Origin: Oceanicella sp. SM1341
GTDB taxonomy: Bacteria; Pseudomonadota; Alphaproteobacteria; Rhodobacterales; Rhodobacteraceae
Direction of reading: 5' to 3'
Length of the DNA stretch: 64,000 nt
Assembly (NCBI RefSeq): GCF_003448965.1
Contig: NZ_QRGC01000033.1
Span: 1-64,000 of the forward strand
In this document: positions 1-9,722 of the stretch, one piece after another
Numbering within the stretch: the stretch's first letter is position 1
How the letters are laid out: every line of letters starts with the position of its first letter
Position numbers and translations under genes: made by a program
Notes under the pieces: model-generated
Databases searched by the model: none
Told to the model about the DNA's origin: nothing
Seen by the model: the letters and a program-made list of their open reading frames with translations, nothing else

Positions 1-751
1 GGAGCCGGGCCGCCTGCGCGCCGGGCAGGGCGCGGGCCAGCACGCCGCAGCCCTCCATCGCGGCCAGGGCCGGTGCGGGGTCGGGGGCGGCGAGGAGCTT
101 GCGCATCTCCGCCCCCACCCGCTCGCGCGAGAGGGCGGAGACGCCCGCCGCGCCGGCCGCGCAGGCGGCAAGGCCGGCGGGGTCGAGCCCGCGCGCGGGG
201 TCGCCGTACCAGGCGTGGAAGCGGAAGAAGCGCAGGATGCGCAGGTGGTCCTCGGCGATGCGCGCCGCCGCGTCGCCCACGAAGCGCACCCGGCGGGCCT
301 CGAGGTCGGGCAGACCGCCGAGCGGGTCGACCACCTCGCCCTCCGCGTCGGCGTAGAGCGCGTTCATGGTGAAGTCGCGGCGGCGGGCGTCCTCGGCGAT
401 CTCGGTGGTGAAGGCCACCTCGGCGTGGCGGCCATCGGTGGCGACATCGCGGCGGAAGGTGGTGACCTCGTGCGGGATGCCCTCGCTCAGCACCGTCACC
501 GTGCCGTGGTCGATGCCGGTGGGGAGCGCGCGCAGCCCCGCCGCCTCGGCCCGGGCGATCACCTCGGAAGGCGCGAGCGGCGTGGCGATGTCGATGTCGG
601 AGACCGGCGCGCCGAGCAGCGCGTTGCGCACGCAGCCGCCCACGAAGAGCGCGCGCCGCGGCTCGGGCGGCGCGCCGGGGGCGGGGCGGGCCAGCGCCGC
701 CATCACCGCGCGGGTGGGGGCGGCGGCGAGCCAGCTCTCGGTGAGCCTCAT
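1..751 (-). CDS. cca: CCA tRNA nucleotidyltransferase (3' end outside window)
   Basis: Adds or repairs the 3' CCA of tRNA in the cytoplasm. Reading leftward from ATG at 751 the protein begins MRLTESWLAAAPT and soon shows the class II nucleotidyltransferase core: FVGGCVRNALLG, then the metal-binding SDIDIATP pair, and farther on RRDFTMNALYAD, which is diagnostic of the poly(A) polymerase/CCA-adding family. About 250 residues are visible and the C-terminus lies beyond base 1. The ATG overlaps the TGA of the upstream NUDIX gene (ATGA, 4 bp), so the two are translationally coupled, an arrangement common in Rhodobacterales. The head-domain motifs cannot distinguish a full CCA-adding enzyme from an A-adding one; the lack of a second copy in view favours CCA. 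Confidence 0.93.
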   Translation of the reverse strand, partial: MRLTESWLAAAPTRAVMAALARPAPGAPPEPRRALFVGGCVRNALLGAPVSDIDIATPLAPSEVIARAEAAGLRALPTGIDHGTVTVLSEGIPHEVTTFRRDVATDGRHAEVAFTTEIAEDARRRDFTMNALYADAEGEVVDPLGGLPDLEARRVRFVGDAAARIAEDHLRILRFFRFHAWYGDPARGLDPAGLAACAAGAAGVSALSRERVGAEMRKLLAAPDPAPALAAMEGCGVLARALPGAQAARL

Positions 752-1374
752 GCCCGTTCCAGCGCGCCCAGCCGCAGCGACAGCCCCTTGAGGATGCGCG
801 CCGTGGCGCCCCAGATGTAGTGCTGCTCGAAGGGCATCTCGTAGAAGTAGCGCCGGTTGCCGTTCTGCATGCGGTGGCCGCGGCGGTGGTTGGCCGGGTC
901 CATCAGGAAGTCGAGCGGCACCTCGAACACCTCCTCCACCTCGCCTGCCTCGGGCACCGGCACGAAGCTCTCGGCCACGAAGCCCACGAAGGGCGAGATG
1001 GAGAAGCCGGTCACGGTCTCGTGCCCGTCGATCGGCCCGACGATATCCACCTCGTCGGGCGCAAGCCCGATCTCCTCATGCGCCTCGCGCAGGGCGGCGT
1101 CGAGCGGGCCGGCATCGCCGGGGTCGACCTTGCCGCCGGGAAAGGCCACCTGCCCGCCATGGTGGCGCAGGGTGGCAGCGCGGCGGGTGAGGATGACCTG
1201 CACGCCCTGCCGCCGCTCGATGAGCGGGCAGAGCACCGCGGCCGGGCGCAGCTTGTAGCCCGGGGGCAGCAGCTTGCGCACGTCCGGGTTCAGGTCGTAG
1301 TCCGAGGTGCCGCCCAGCGAGGGGGCACGCACGGCTTCGATGATCATGTCACGGGTGAAGCGAGGCGACGTCAT
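748..1374 (-). CDS. NUDIX hydrolase, CoA pyrophosphatase-like (NudL type)
   Basis: 208-residue NUDIX protein. The Nudix box is FPGGKVDPGD followed by AALREAHEEIGL, with the REXXEE residues that bind Mg. The extended NudL/YeaB signature (LLTRRAATLRHHGGQVAFPGG) just before it is typical of CoA-diphosphatases, which cut CoA or acyl-CoA to phosphopantetheine and 3',5'-ADP. The frame stays open for another 110 codons upstream, but those residues are low-complexity Arg/Pro/Gly and match no domain, so ATG at 1374 (MTSPRFTRDMI) is chosen although its Shine-Dalgarno is weak. It overlaps cca by 4 bp. Substrate is inferred from family only. Confidence 0.88.
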   Translation of the reverse strand: MTSPRFTRDMIIEAVRAPSLGGTSDYDLNPDVRKLLPPGYKLRPAAVLCPLIERRQGVQVILTRRAATLRHHGGQVAFPGGKVDPGDAGPLDAALREAHEEIGLAPDEVDIVGPIDGHETVTGFSISPFVGFVAESFVPVPEAGEVEEVFEVPLDFLMDPANHRRGHRMQNGNRRYFYEMPFEQHYIWGATARILKGLSLRLGALERA

Positions 1375-1765
1375 GTCCGGAAAATGGCGCTTCGGAACCG
1401 CTTTCGCAAGCGGCTTGGAAAATGCATGGAATTCGCGGCCGGGGGCCGGAGCGGGCGTGCGGGCCCCGCCCCCGACGGGGCGGTGAGTCCGGGCGCAGCG
1501 CCCACCGGCGAGCGGCCGCAGCTTCGCAACCATGCGGCCGTGCATGGGAAGGCGGAGCGGGGGCTCGCGCGTCCCCCCCCCCTGGAAGCGCCGTGGCCGG
1601 GGCGCTCGGGCGCCATGCCGGGTGGGGCTTCCGCGACCCGGAGCCCGGTGCGGTGCCCGCGGGGTCGTGAGGTTTCGGACCGGCGGGCAGGGGGCGGCTG
1701 GCGTCACACGCGCGCGGCCCGGCAGGGGCGGGTGCCGGCCCCGAAGGCGCCGGCCCGGCCGCGTG
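1375..1765. other. Intergenic stretch without a recognisable gene
   Basis: About 390 bases between the NUDIX start and the aldolase stop. Open frames here translate to Arg/Gly/Pro-rich shadows. The only structure seen is a small hairpin at 1398-1413 (CCGCTT, loop TCGC, AAGCGG) that would lie in the NUDIX 5' leader. Confidence 0.6.
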
Positions 1766-2530
1766 TCAGCCCTTCACCTGGGCGGCGAGCGCGTCGATGG
1801 CCCTGGTGAACACCATCACGTCGGCGCCCACGGACATGAAGTGATAGCCCAGGGCGGCGGCGCGGGCGGCGTCCTCGGCCCCGCCGGTGAAGATGCCCAT
1901 GCGGCCGTTCGCGGCCTTCACCCGCTCGGCGATCTCGGCGATGGCGGCCTGCACCTCCGGGTGGCCGGGGTTGCCGAGATGGCCCATGGAGGCGGCGAGG
2001 TCGGCGGGCCCGACGAAGATCGCATCCACGCCCTCCACGGCGAGGATCTCCTCGAGGTTGGCCATCGCCTCGCGGCTCTCGATCTGCACGACCACGGCGA
2101 TGTGGTCCGCCGCTTCCTGCAGGTAGGTGGCGACCCGGCCGTAGCCCGCGTTGCGGCTCACGCCGGCCACGCCGCGCACGCCCTGCGGCGGGTAGCGGGT
2201 GGCGGCCACGGCGGCGCGCGCTTCCTCGGCGGTCTGCACGAAGGGGATGATGAAGCTCTCGGCGCCCGAGTCGAGCAGGCGCTTGATCAGCACCGTGTCG
2301 TTCCAGGCCGGGCGCACGAGGGCGGGGGTGTCGGTGGTGTCGAGGGCGCGGATCTGGTCGATGATGCCCGGCAGCTCGTTGGGCGCGTGCTCGGTGTCGA
2401 TCAGCACCCAGTCGAAGGCGCTGCCGCCCATGATCTCGGTGACGGCGGTGGAGCAGAGCATCGCCCAGATCCCGTACTGCACCTCGCCCGCCTTCAGCCG
2501 GGTCTTGAATCGGTTCTCGCGCATCTTCAT
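1766..2530 (-). CDS. HpcH/HpaI family aldolase
   Basis: 254-residue class II (metal-dependent) pyruvate aldolase of the HpcH/HpaI family, which reversibly cleaves 4-hydroxy-2-oxo acids to pyruvate and an aldehyde. Visible signatures are DWVLIDTEHAPN near residue 45 (with the catalytic His), VQIESREAMANLEEI (metal-ligand Glu) and IFVGPADLAASMG (metal-ligand Asp). Start at 2530 (MKMRENRFKTRLKAG) is supported by GGGAG upstream; a longer frame to 2614 adds residues without homology. It stands alone with no catabolic operon around it, so the substrate (4-hydroxy-2-oxoheptanedioate, 2-keto-3-deoxy-rhamnonate or other) cannot be named. Confidence 0.9.
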   Translation of the reverse strand: MKMRENRFKTRLKAGEVQYGIWAMLCSTAVTEIMGGSAFDWVLIDTEHAPNELPGIIDQIRALDTTDTPALVRPAWNDTVLIKRLLDSGAESFIIPFVQTAEEARAAVAATRYPPQGVRGVAGVSRNAGYGRVATYLQEAADHIAVVVQIESREAMANLEEILAVEGVDAIFVGPADLAASMGHLGNPGHPEVQAAIAEIAERVKAANGRMGIFTGGAEDAARAAALGYHFMSVGADVMVFTRAIDALAAQVKG

Positions 2531-2756
2531 GGCGCCTCGCTCCCTTCGTCTCGTCTCTCGGAATGATCGGGGAGCGCTGCGCCTGGCGCGGACGTGCCCC
2601 GGGGTCGGGTGCACAAGAGGTGACAGGGTTTTACCGCGGGGTAAAGGGGCCCCGGGGCCTGCCGGAGGCCTCTCGGGGCGGCTTCGGGCCGCCGGCTGCG
2701 GGCGGCCCGTGACCAGTGTCGGGGTTGGTCTCGCGCGGGGGGGCGAGAGGCGGGCC

Positions 2757-3002
2757 TCAGCCCAGTTTCTGCTCCAGCGTGGCGATGCGGGCCTTGAGGG
2801 TCTCGTTCTCCTCGCGGGCCTTGATGGCCATGGCGCGCACGGCGTCGAACTCCTCGCGGGTGACGAGGTTGCGGTCGGCCATCCAGCGGTCGATGAGCGA
2901 TTTCATCGCCGTCTCGGCCTCGGTGCGCGCGCCCTGCGCCACGCCCATCGCATTGGTCATGAGCTGGGACATGTCGTCGAAGATCTTGGATCGGGTCTGC
3001 AT
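2757..3002 (-). CDS. ubiK: Accessory factor UbiK family protein (BMFP)
   Basis: 81-residue membrane-fusogenic-like protein. It begins MQTRSKIFDDMSQLMTNAMG, an amphipathic helix, and ends with a short coiled coil (VREEF, then NETLKARIATLEQKLG), the two-part plan of the UbiK/YqiC family. UbiK homologues assist aerobic ubiquinone assembly through the UbiJ-containing complex. Start 3002 has a good GGAGAGG Shine-Dalgarno; a longer frame to 3248 is the antisense of the lgt leader and start. Divergent from lgt with about 180 bp between. Confidence 0.88.
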   Translation of the reverse strand: MQTRSKIFDDMSQLMTNAMGVAQGARTEAETAMKSLIDRWMADRNLVTREEFDAVRAMAIKAREENETLKARIATLEQKLG

Positions 3003-3180
3003 GGCGGCCTCTCCGGGGTTCGGGGTCTGTTGCAGGGCAATATGGCGCGGGCCGGGCCGAATGCCAAGGCGGCCCGCGCGGTGTTTCTGCCCCCGCGGCA
3101 GGCCCGCGCCCCGGCGCGCCGAGGCTTGACAGGGGGGGCACCCCCCGGCACGAGGGGCGCGTGAAACTCCCGAGGTGACC

Positions 3181-4086
3181 ATGCCGCTCGTGCTGCAATT
3201 CCCGAATATCGACCCGGTGATCTTCTCCGTCGACCTGTTCGGTGCCACCCTCAGCCTGCGCTGGTACGCGATGGCCTACATCGTGGGCCTGCTGCTGGGC
3301 TGGCGCTACATCGTCTGGCTGGTGAGCCGGCCGCGGCTCTGGCCGGGGGACCGCGCGCCGATGACCCGCGAACAGCCCGAGGAGCTGCTCACCTACATGG
3401 TGCTCGGCGTGGTGCTGGGCGGGCGGCTGGGCTACGTGCTGTTCTACAACCTCGGCCAGTACCTCGAAAATCCGCTCGAGATCATCAAGGTCTGGGACGG
3501 CGGCATGTCCTTCCACGGCGGCATGCTGGGCGTGGTGGCGGGCATCCTGCTCTACGCGCGCAGCCGCGCCCTGCCGGTGCTGCAGGTGGCCGACGCGGTG
3601 GCCATGGCCACGCCCATCGGCCTGTTGCTGGGGCGGCTGGCGAACTTCATCAACGGCGAGCTCTGGGGGCGGCCCACCGACGTGCCCTGGGGCATGGTGT
3701 TTCCCGGCGCGCCCTGCCCGGAATGGTGGCCCGGCGATGTCTGCGCCCGCCACCCCTCGCAGCTCTACGAGGCGGGGCTGGAGGGGCTCCTCCTGCTGCT
3801 GCTCATGGCCGTTCTCGCCTTCCGCTTCGGCTGGCTGAAGGCGCCGGGGCGCATGGTGGGCGTGTTCCTCACCGGCTACGGGGCGGCGCGCATCCTGGTG
3901 GAGAACTTCCGCCAGGGCGACGGCCAGTTCATCACCCCGGACAACCCCTGGGGCCATATCTTCCGCTTCGGCACCGGGCCGGAGGCGATGGGGGTGACCA
4001 TGGGGCAGGTGCTCTCGGTGCCGATGGTGCTGGCCGGGCTCGCCTTCCTCGCCTGGTCCTGGCGGCGGGGGCGCCGGGCGGCATGA
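3181..4086 (+). CDS. lgt: Prolipoprotein diacylglyceryl transferase
   Basis: Inner-membrane enzyme that transfers diacylglycerol from phosphatidylglycerol to the lipobox cysteine of prolipoproteins. 301 residues, seven or so hydrophobic segments. Family motifs: YVLFYN, DGGMSFHGGMLGV and the Lgt signature GRLANFINGELWGR with the essential Asn/Glu/Arg. Start at ATG 3181 is preferred because GAGG lies 5 nt upstream; GTG 3175 in the same frame is possible. The stop overlaps the next ATG (ATGA at 4083-4086), so lgt, the MidA-like methyltransferase and pgeF form one coupled unit. Confidence 0.95.
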   Translation: MPLVLQFPNIDPVIFSVDLFGATLSLRWYAMAYIVGLLLGWRYIVWLVSRPRLWPGDRAPMTREQPEELLTYMVLGVVLGGRLGYVLFYNLGQYLENPLEIIKVWDGGMSFHGGMLGVVAGILLYARSRALPVLQVADAVAMATPIGLLLGRLANFINGELWGRPTDVPWGMVFPGAPCPEWWPGDVCARHPSQLYEAGLEGLLLLLLMAVLAFRFGWLKAPGRMVGVFLTGYGAARILVENFRQGDGQFITPDNPWGHIFRFGTGPEAMGVTMGQVLSVPMVLAGLAFLAWSWRRGRRAA

Positions 4087-5150
4087 GCCTGGGCGAGATC
4101 CTCGCCCGGCGCATCGCGCGCGAGGGGCCGATGCCCCTGTCGGACTACATGGCGCTGTGCCTCGCGCATCCCGAGTTCGGCTATTACCCCACGCGTGACC
4201 CGCTGGGGGCGGCCGGCGATTTCACCACCGCGCCGGAGATCAGCCAGATCTTCGGCGAGATGCTGGGCCTCGCCCTCGCCGAGGCCTGGATGGCGCGCGG
4301 CGCGCCGGCGCCCTTCCTGCTGGCCGAGCTCGGCCCCGGCCGCGGCACGCTGATGGCCGACGTGCTGCGCGCCACCGCCCGGGTGCCCGGCTTCCACGCC
4401 GCCGCGCGGATCTGGCTGGTGGAGACCAGCCCCGCCCTGCGCGCCGCGCAGAAGCGCCGGCTGGAGGGCTTCGAGGTGAGTTGGGCCGATACGGTGGCCG
4501 AGCTGCCCGACCTGCCGCTGTTCCTGCTCGCCAACGAGTTCTTCGACGCGCTGCCCATCCGCCAGTTCCGCTCCGCCGGGCCCGCGGGCTGGGCGGAGAG
4601 CATGGTGGGGCTGGAGGGCGGGCGGCTCACCCTCGGTCTCGCCCCCCCCGTGCCCATGCCGCGCTTCGGCGCAGCACCCGAGGGCGTTGTTGTGCGCGAG
4701 ATCTGCCCGGCGGGCGAGGCGGTGGCCACCGCGCTGGGCGGCCGGCTGGCGGCGCGCGGCGGGCTCGCGCTTGCCATCGACTACGGCGGCTGGGACGGGC
4801 AGGGCGACACGTTCCAGGCCCTGCGCAACCACGCCGTGGCCGACCCGCTGGAGGCCCCGGGCGAGGCGGATCTCACCGCGCATGTGGATTTCGCGGCCCT
4901 CGCTGCCGCGGCCTCTGCCGCCGGCGCACGGGTGGCGGGCTATGCGGAGCAGGGCGCCTACCTGATGCGCCTCGGCGCCGGAGCGCGGGCCGAGGCGCTC
5001 GCCGCCCGCGCCGATGACGCCGGGCAGGAGGCGCTGCGGGGCCAGTTGACTCGGCTGGTCTCGCCGGAACAAATGGGGCGACTCTTCAAGGTTCTGGCGC
5101 TCACCGGGCCGGACGATCCGCCGCCACCCGGCTTCGAGGGGAGAGAATGA
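4083..5150 (+). CDS. SAM-dependent methyltransferase, MidA/NDUFAF7 family
   Basis: 355 residues. N-terminal MPLSDYMALCLAHPEFGYY and GDFTTAPEISQIFGEMLG are hallmarks of the DUF185/MidA family, and LAELGPGRGTLMAD is the SAM-binding loop. Later ANEFFDALPIRQF completes the signature. The mitochondrial homologue NDUFAF7 methylates an arginine of complex I subunit NDUFS2; a similar role on a NADH dehydrogenase subunit is likely here but is inference. Both ends overlap neighbours by 4 bp (lgt before, pgeF after), a gene order shared by many alphaproteobacteria. Confidence 0.92.
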   Translation: MSLGEILARRIAREGPMPLSDYMALCLAHPEFGYYPTRDPLGAAGDFTTAPEISQIFGEMLGLALAEAWMARGAPAPFLLAELGPGRGTLMADVLRATARVPGFHAAARIWLVETSPALRAAQKRRLEGFEVSWADTVAELPDLPLFLLANEFFDALPIRQFRSAGPAGWAESMVGLEGGRLTLGLAPPVPMPRFGAAPEGVVVREICPAGEAVATALGGRLAARGGLALAIDYGGWDGQGDTFQALRNHAVADPLEAPGEADLTAHVDFAALAAAASAAGARVAGYAEQGAYLMRLGAGARAEALAARADDAGQEALRGQLTRLVSPEQMGRLFKVLALTGPDDPPPPGFEGRE

Positions 5151-5893
5151 CGCTGGAAATCCTGACTTCCGACCTGCTGGCCTCCGCACGCCACGGCTTC
5201 TTCACCCGGCGGGGCGGCGCCTCCTCGGGCGTGTTCGCGGGGCTCAACTGCGGCCCCGGCTCCTCCGACCAGTCGAGCATGGTGACCATCAACCGCACCC
5301 GCGCGGCCGAGGCGATGGGCCTCACCCCGGACCGGCTGTGCAGCCTCGCGCAGGTGCATTCCGACCGGGTGATCACGGTCACCGAGCCCTTCGCCACCCG
5401 CCCCGAGGCCGACGCCATGGTGACCGACCGCGAGGGCCTCGCACTCGGCGTGCTGAGTGCCGATTGCGCGCCGGTGCTCTTCTCCGCGCCCGGCGTGGTG
5501 GGGGCGGCGCACTCGGGCTGGAAGGGCGCCATCGGCGGCGTTCTGGAGGCCACGGTGGCGGCGATGGAACAGCTCGGCGCCGCGCGCCGCGAGATCCGCG
5601 CCGCCGTGGGCCCCTGCATCAGCCAGCGCGCCTACGAGGTGGGCCCGGAGTTTCTCGACACCTTCCTCGCCGAGGACCCCGCCTATGCCCGCCACTTCGC
5701 CAACGGCACCGGCGACCGCATGCTCTTCGACCTCCCCGGCTTCGTGCTCGGCCGCCTGCGCGCCATGGGACTGGAGGCGGAATGGACCGGCCATTGCACC
5801 TATTCCGACCCCGGACGCTTCTTCTCCTTCCGCCGCACCACCCATGCCGGCGAGGCCGATTACGGCCGGCTGATCTCCATCATCCGCCTCTGA
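5147..5893 (+). CDS. pgeF: Peptidoglycan editing factor PgeF (YfiH/DUF152)
   Basis: 248 residues, the full length of the family. The zinc/copper-binding ligands are all present: LSADCAPVLF (Cys), AAHSGWKGAIGGV (His) and TGHCTYSDPGRFFSFRR (Cys). PgeF removes wrongly incorporated L-Ser from peptidoglycan precursors; other members were described as laccase-like or purine nucleoside phosphorylases, so the exact activity is by family. Start ATG 5147 follows GAGAGA and overlaps the preceding stop. Confidence 0.93.
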   Translation: MTLEILTSDLLASARHGFFTRRGGASSGVFAGLNCGPGSSDQSSMVTINRTRAAEAMGLTPDRLCSLAQVHSDRVITVTEPFATRPEADAMVTDREGLALGVLSADCAPVLFSAPGVVGAAHSGWKGAIGGVLEATVAAMEQLGAARREIRAAVGPCISQRAYEVGPEFLDTFLAEDPAYARHFANGTGDRMLFDLPGFVLGRLRAMGLEAEWTGHCTYSDPGRFFSFRRTTHAGEADYGRLISIIRL

Positions 5894-5915
5894 AACACCC
5901 CGGGGAGGGCCCGCC

Positions 5916-7064
5916 ATGCTGCATTTCGAACCGGCCGAATATGCCGCCCGCCAGGCCGCCCTCGACACCGCCATCGCCGCCGCGGGCTTCGACGCGCTGC
6001 TGATGTTCGCGCCCGAGAGCCAGTACTGGCTCACCGGGCATGACACCTTCGGCTACTGCTTCTTCCAGTGCCTGGTGGCGGTGCCGGGCCGCGCGCCGGT
6101 GCTGCTCACCCGCTCGGCCGACCTGCGACAGGCGCAGCTCACCTCCACCATCGCCGACATCCGCATCTGGAAGGACGCGGCCGACGCCGACCCGGGCCGC
6201 GACCTCGCCGCCCTGCTGGCCGGGCTGGGCCTGCCCGCCACCGCCCGGCTGGGGGTGGAGACCGACACCCACGGCCTCACGGCGCAGAACTGGCTGCGCC
6301 TCGCCGCCGCCCTGCCGCAGGCGCGGCTGGAGCCGGCCTCCGGCCTCGTCTCGGCGCTGCGGCTGGTCAAGAGCCCGGCCGAGATCGCCTGCGTGCGCCG
6401 CGCGGCCGAGCTGGGCGATGCCGCCTACGAGGCCGCCCTGCCGCTGATCCGCCCGGGCGCCGACGAGGCCGCCATCCTCGCCGCCCTGCAGGGCGAGATC
6501 TTCGCCCGCGGCGGCGACTACCCGGCCAACGAGGTGATCATCGGCTCCGACGCCCATGCCCTGCTGTGCCGCTACGCCTCCGGCCGCCGCACGCTCGGTG
6601 CCGACGACCAGCTCACCCTGGAATGGGCCGGGGTCTGGCGGCATTACCACGCGGCGCTGATGCGCACGGTGGTGGTGGGCCGGCCGCGCCCGCGCCATGT
6701 CGAGCTGCATGCCGCCGCCGAGGAGGCGCTGCTCGCCTGCGAGGCCGCCCTGCGGCCCGGCGCGGTGATGGGCGATGTCTTCGCCGCCCATGCCGCCACG
6801 CTCGACGCACGCGGCCTCTCCTCGCACCGGCTCAACGCCTGCGGCTACGCGCTGGGCGCGCGCTTCTCGCCGAGCTGGATGGAGCGCGAGATGTTCTACG
6901 AGGCCGCCCCGGCCGCCATCGTGCCCGGCCAGGTGTTCTTCCTGCACATGATCCTGATGGACAGCGACAGCGGCACCGCGATGACGCTGGGCCGCACCTC
7001 GCTGGTCACCGAGGCCGGGGCCGACCCGCTCTCGCGCCTGCCGCTCGCGCTGGACGTGGTGTGA
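5916..7064 (+). CDS. M24-family (pita-bread fold) hydrolase, metal ligands not conserved
   Basis: 382 residues with a creatinase/prolidase N-terminal domain (about 1-150) and a C-terminal M24 domain. It resembles Xaa-Pro peptidases and the ectoine-hydrolase/DmdP-like group. The five usual metal ligands look substituted: the first Asp is Glu in TLEWAGVWRHYH, the second Asp is Ala in AALMRT, the His motif reads GYALGARFSPSW, and the two Glu positions read FFLHMIL and LGRTSLVTE. It is therefore either a metal-independent amidinohydrolase-like enzyme (as creatinase is) or non-catalytic. ATG 5916 has a GGGGAGGG Shine-Dalgarno 23 nt after pgeF, so it may be the last gene of the lgt unit. Confidence 0.82.
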   Translation: MLHFEPAEYAARQAALDTAIAAAGFDALLMFAPESQYWLTGHDTFGYCFFQCLVAVPGRAPVLLTRSADLRQAQLTSTIADIRIWKDAADADPGRDLAALLAGLGLPATARLGVETDTHGLTAQNWLRLAAALPQARLEPASGLVSALRLVKSPAEIACVRRAAELGDAAYEAALPLIRPGADEAAILAALQGEIFARGGDYPANEVIIGSDAHALLCRYASGRRTLGADDQLTLEWAGVWRHYHAALMRTVVVGRPRPRHVELHAAAEEALLACEAALRPGAVMGDVFAAHAATLDARGLSSHRLNACGYALGARFSPSWMEREMFYEAAPAAIVPGQVFFLHMILMDSDSGTAMTLGRTSLVTEAGADPLSRLPLALDVV

Positions 7065-7140
7065 GGCGGGCGGGGCGCGGCATCGCCCGGGCCCGCGTCG
7101 AAACGGCGCCTGTGCCCGGCGACCGGGGCGGGGTAGGCTT

Positions 7141-7641
7141 TCAGCTCTCGGAGCGGGCGCGCTCTTCCACCACCTCGAAGGGCACGCCCGGCTCGTCCTT
7201 GCCGCAGCGGATCACGAGCGAGGTCTTCACGCTGGCCACGTTGGGGGCCGAGGTGAGGTTCTCCGTGAGGAAGCGCTGGAAGCTCGAGAGGTCCGGCGCC
7301 ACGCATTTGAGCATGAAGTCGATCTCGCCGTTGAGCATGTGGCACTCGCGCACCAGCGGCCAGGAGCGCACCCGGGCCTCGAAGGCCGAGAGGTCCACCT
7401 CGGCCTGGCTGATCAGGCTCACCAGGGCGAAGACCATCACCTCGAAGCCGAGCTCGCGCGAGTTCACCTCGGCATGGTATCCGGTGATGAAGCCGGTCTC
7501 CTCCAGCGCGCGCACGCGGCGCAGGCAGGGCGGTGCCGAGATGCCCACGCGCCGGGAAAGCTCGACATTCGTCATCCTGCCGTCGGCCTGCAGTTCGGCG
7601 AGGATCCGGCGGTCGATCGGGTCTAGTTTGATGCTGGGCAT
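7141..7641 (-). CDS. Lrp/AsnC family transcriptional regulator
   Basis: 166 residues. N-terminal winged helix (LDPIDRRILAELQADGRMTN, then VELSRRVGISAPPCLRRVRALE) and C-terminal RAM/AsnC ligand-binding domain (VLVRECHMLNGEIDFMLKCVAPD region). Such regulators sense amino acids and form octamers. It is divergently placed against the ELM1-like gene with about 100 bp between, an AT-richer gap that probably holds both promoters. Its targets cannot be told from sequence; ELM1/trxB or itself are the nearest candidates. Confidence 0.93.
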   Translation of the reverse strand: MPSIKLDPIDRRILAELQADGRMTNVELSRRVGISAPPCLRRVRALEETGFITGYHAEVNSRELGFEVMVFALVSLISQAEVDLSAFEARVRSWPLVRECHMLNGEIDFMLKCVAPDLSSFQRFLTENLTSAPNVASVKTSLVIRCGKDEPGVPFEVVEERARSES

Positions 7642-7745
7642 GTTCGGTCTAATATCGCATGTGACTGTGCCGCCGGGGGGCGGTTCGGACTCTTGTTATC
7701 CTGCCCGCGCCCCGGGGGCAATAAAGTTGCGAGATTAAGCAAGAT

Positions 7746-8699
7746 TTGGATAGGGATTCCCTGAAGATCCGCGTGGTGACCGATGGCAGGCCCGGCAATG
7801 CCACCCAGGCACTGGGGCTGGCCGAGGCGCTGGCCCGGCGGTTCCCTGCGCAGATAGACGAGCACGCGGTGCGTCTCAAGCCCGTTTTCCGCGCCCTGCC
7901 GCAGCGGATGGCGGCGGGCTTCGGCCGCTTCGCCTTCCGTCCCGGCCCGGCCTTCGAGGGCGTGCCCGACATGGTGATCGGCGCCGGCCGGCGGGGAAAC
8001 CTCGCCGCCGCGGCCCTGCGCCGCGGGGGGGCACGCGCCGTCGCCATCCTGGACCCGCAGATGGCCACCGCCGATTTCGACGCGGTGATCGTGCCCGAGC
8101 ATGACCGGCTGCGCGGGCCCAACGTGCTCACCTCGCTCGGCGCGCTCAACCGGCTGGGCGGCCGCGCGCTGGTGCCGCCGCCCTGGCTGCCCGCGCTGCC
8201 GGCCCCTCGGCTGGTGCTGCTGCTCGGCGGGCCCAGCCGCTCGGCGCGCTTCGACCGTGCTTCCCTCGCCCGGCTGCTCGAGGATCTCGCGCTCTTCGAG
8301 GGCTGGTCGCTGCTCGCCACGCCGTCGCGCCGCACCCCCTCCTGGGTGGTGCCCGAGATCCGCGCCGCCCGCCCCGATGCCTGGATCTGGGACGGGGAGG
8401 GGGAAAACCCCTATCCCGGCCTGCTGGGTGCTGCGGATGCCATCATGGTCACCGAGGACAGCGTGAACATGACCTCCGAGGCCGCGGTCACCGGCCGGCC
8501 GGTGCATGTCTCCGGCCTCGGCCAGGTCGACCCGAAGTTCCGCCGCTTCCACGCCACGCTGCAGGCCCGCGGCATCACCCGGCCCGCCGCCGAGGGGCCG
8601 GGCGCGTGGTCCTACGAGCCCCTGGCAGAGACCGAGCGCATGGCCGCCATGCTCTGCGGGCGGCTCGGCTTCCCCTCGCCCGCGCCCTTGCCTATATAG
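7746..8699 (+). CDS. ELM1-like (DUF1022) putative nucleoside-diphosphate-sugar epimerase family
   Basis: 317 residues. The opening VVTDGRPGNATQALGLAEAL and the C-terminal VTEDSVNMTSEAAVTGRPVH are characteristic of the mitochondrial fission protein ELM1/DUF1022 family, which has a glycosyltransferase-B-like fold. Bacterial function is unknown. The frame opens with TTG at 7746 after a weak Shine-Dalgarno; GTG at 7773 is the alternative, but it would begin inside the first conserved motif. Followed 45 bp later by trxB, a neighbour pair seen in related genomes. Confidence 0.85.
   Translation: MDRDSLKIRVVTDGRPGNATQALGLAEALARRFPAQIDEHAVRLKPVFRALPQRMAAGFGRFAFRPGPAFEGVPDMVIGAGRRGNLAAAALRRGGARAVAILDPQMATADFDAVIVPEHDRLRGPNVLTSLGALNRLGGRALVPPPWLPALPAPRLVLLLGGPSRSARFDRASLARLLEDLALFEGWSLLATPSRRTPSWVVPEIRAARPDAWIWDGEGENPYPGLLGAADAIMVTEDSVNMTSEAAVTGRPVHVSGLGQVDPKFRRFHATLQARGITRPAAEGPGAWSYEPLAETERMAAMLCGRLGFPSPAPLPI
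8670..8698 (+). promoter_or_regulatory. Candidate trxB promoter
   Basis: TATATA at 8693-8698 overlaps the stop codon of the ELM1-like gene, with TTCCCC 17 bp upstream as a weak -35. In this GC-rich DNA a TATATA box 47 bp before a start codon is conspicuous, and it would let trxB respond to stress independently of the upstream gene. Confidence 0.4.
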
Positions 8700-9689
<990 letters not shown>

Positions 9690-9703
9690 TACACCGCGCC
9701 GCC

Positions 9704-9722
9704 CTCCGGCCCCGCGCCGGAG
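9704..9722 (+). terminator. Hairpin after trxB (possible terminator)
   Basis: CTCCGGC, loop CCCGC, GCCGGAG forms a perfect 7-bp GC-rich stem 15 nt after the trxB stop. There is no T tract. The rest of the 9690-9997 gap between trxB and the convergent maiA shows no gene. Confidence 0.45.

Noticed and set aside
2527-3957. 476-codon minus-strand frame across hpcH start, ubiK and lgt
   Set aside because: It is antisense to lgt and overlaps ubiK; composition is His/Gly/Arg-rich shadow.
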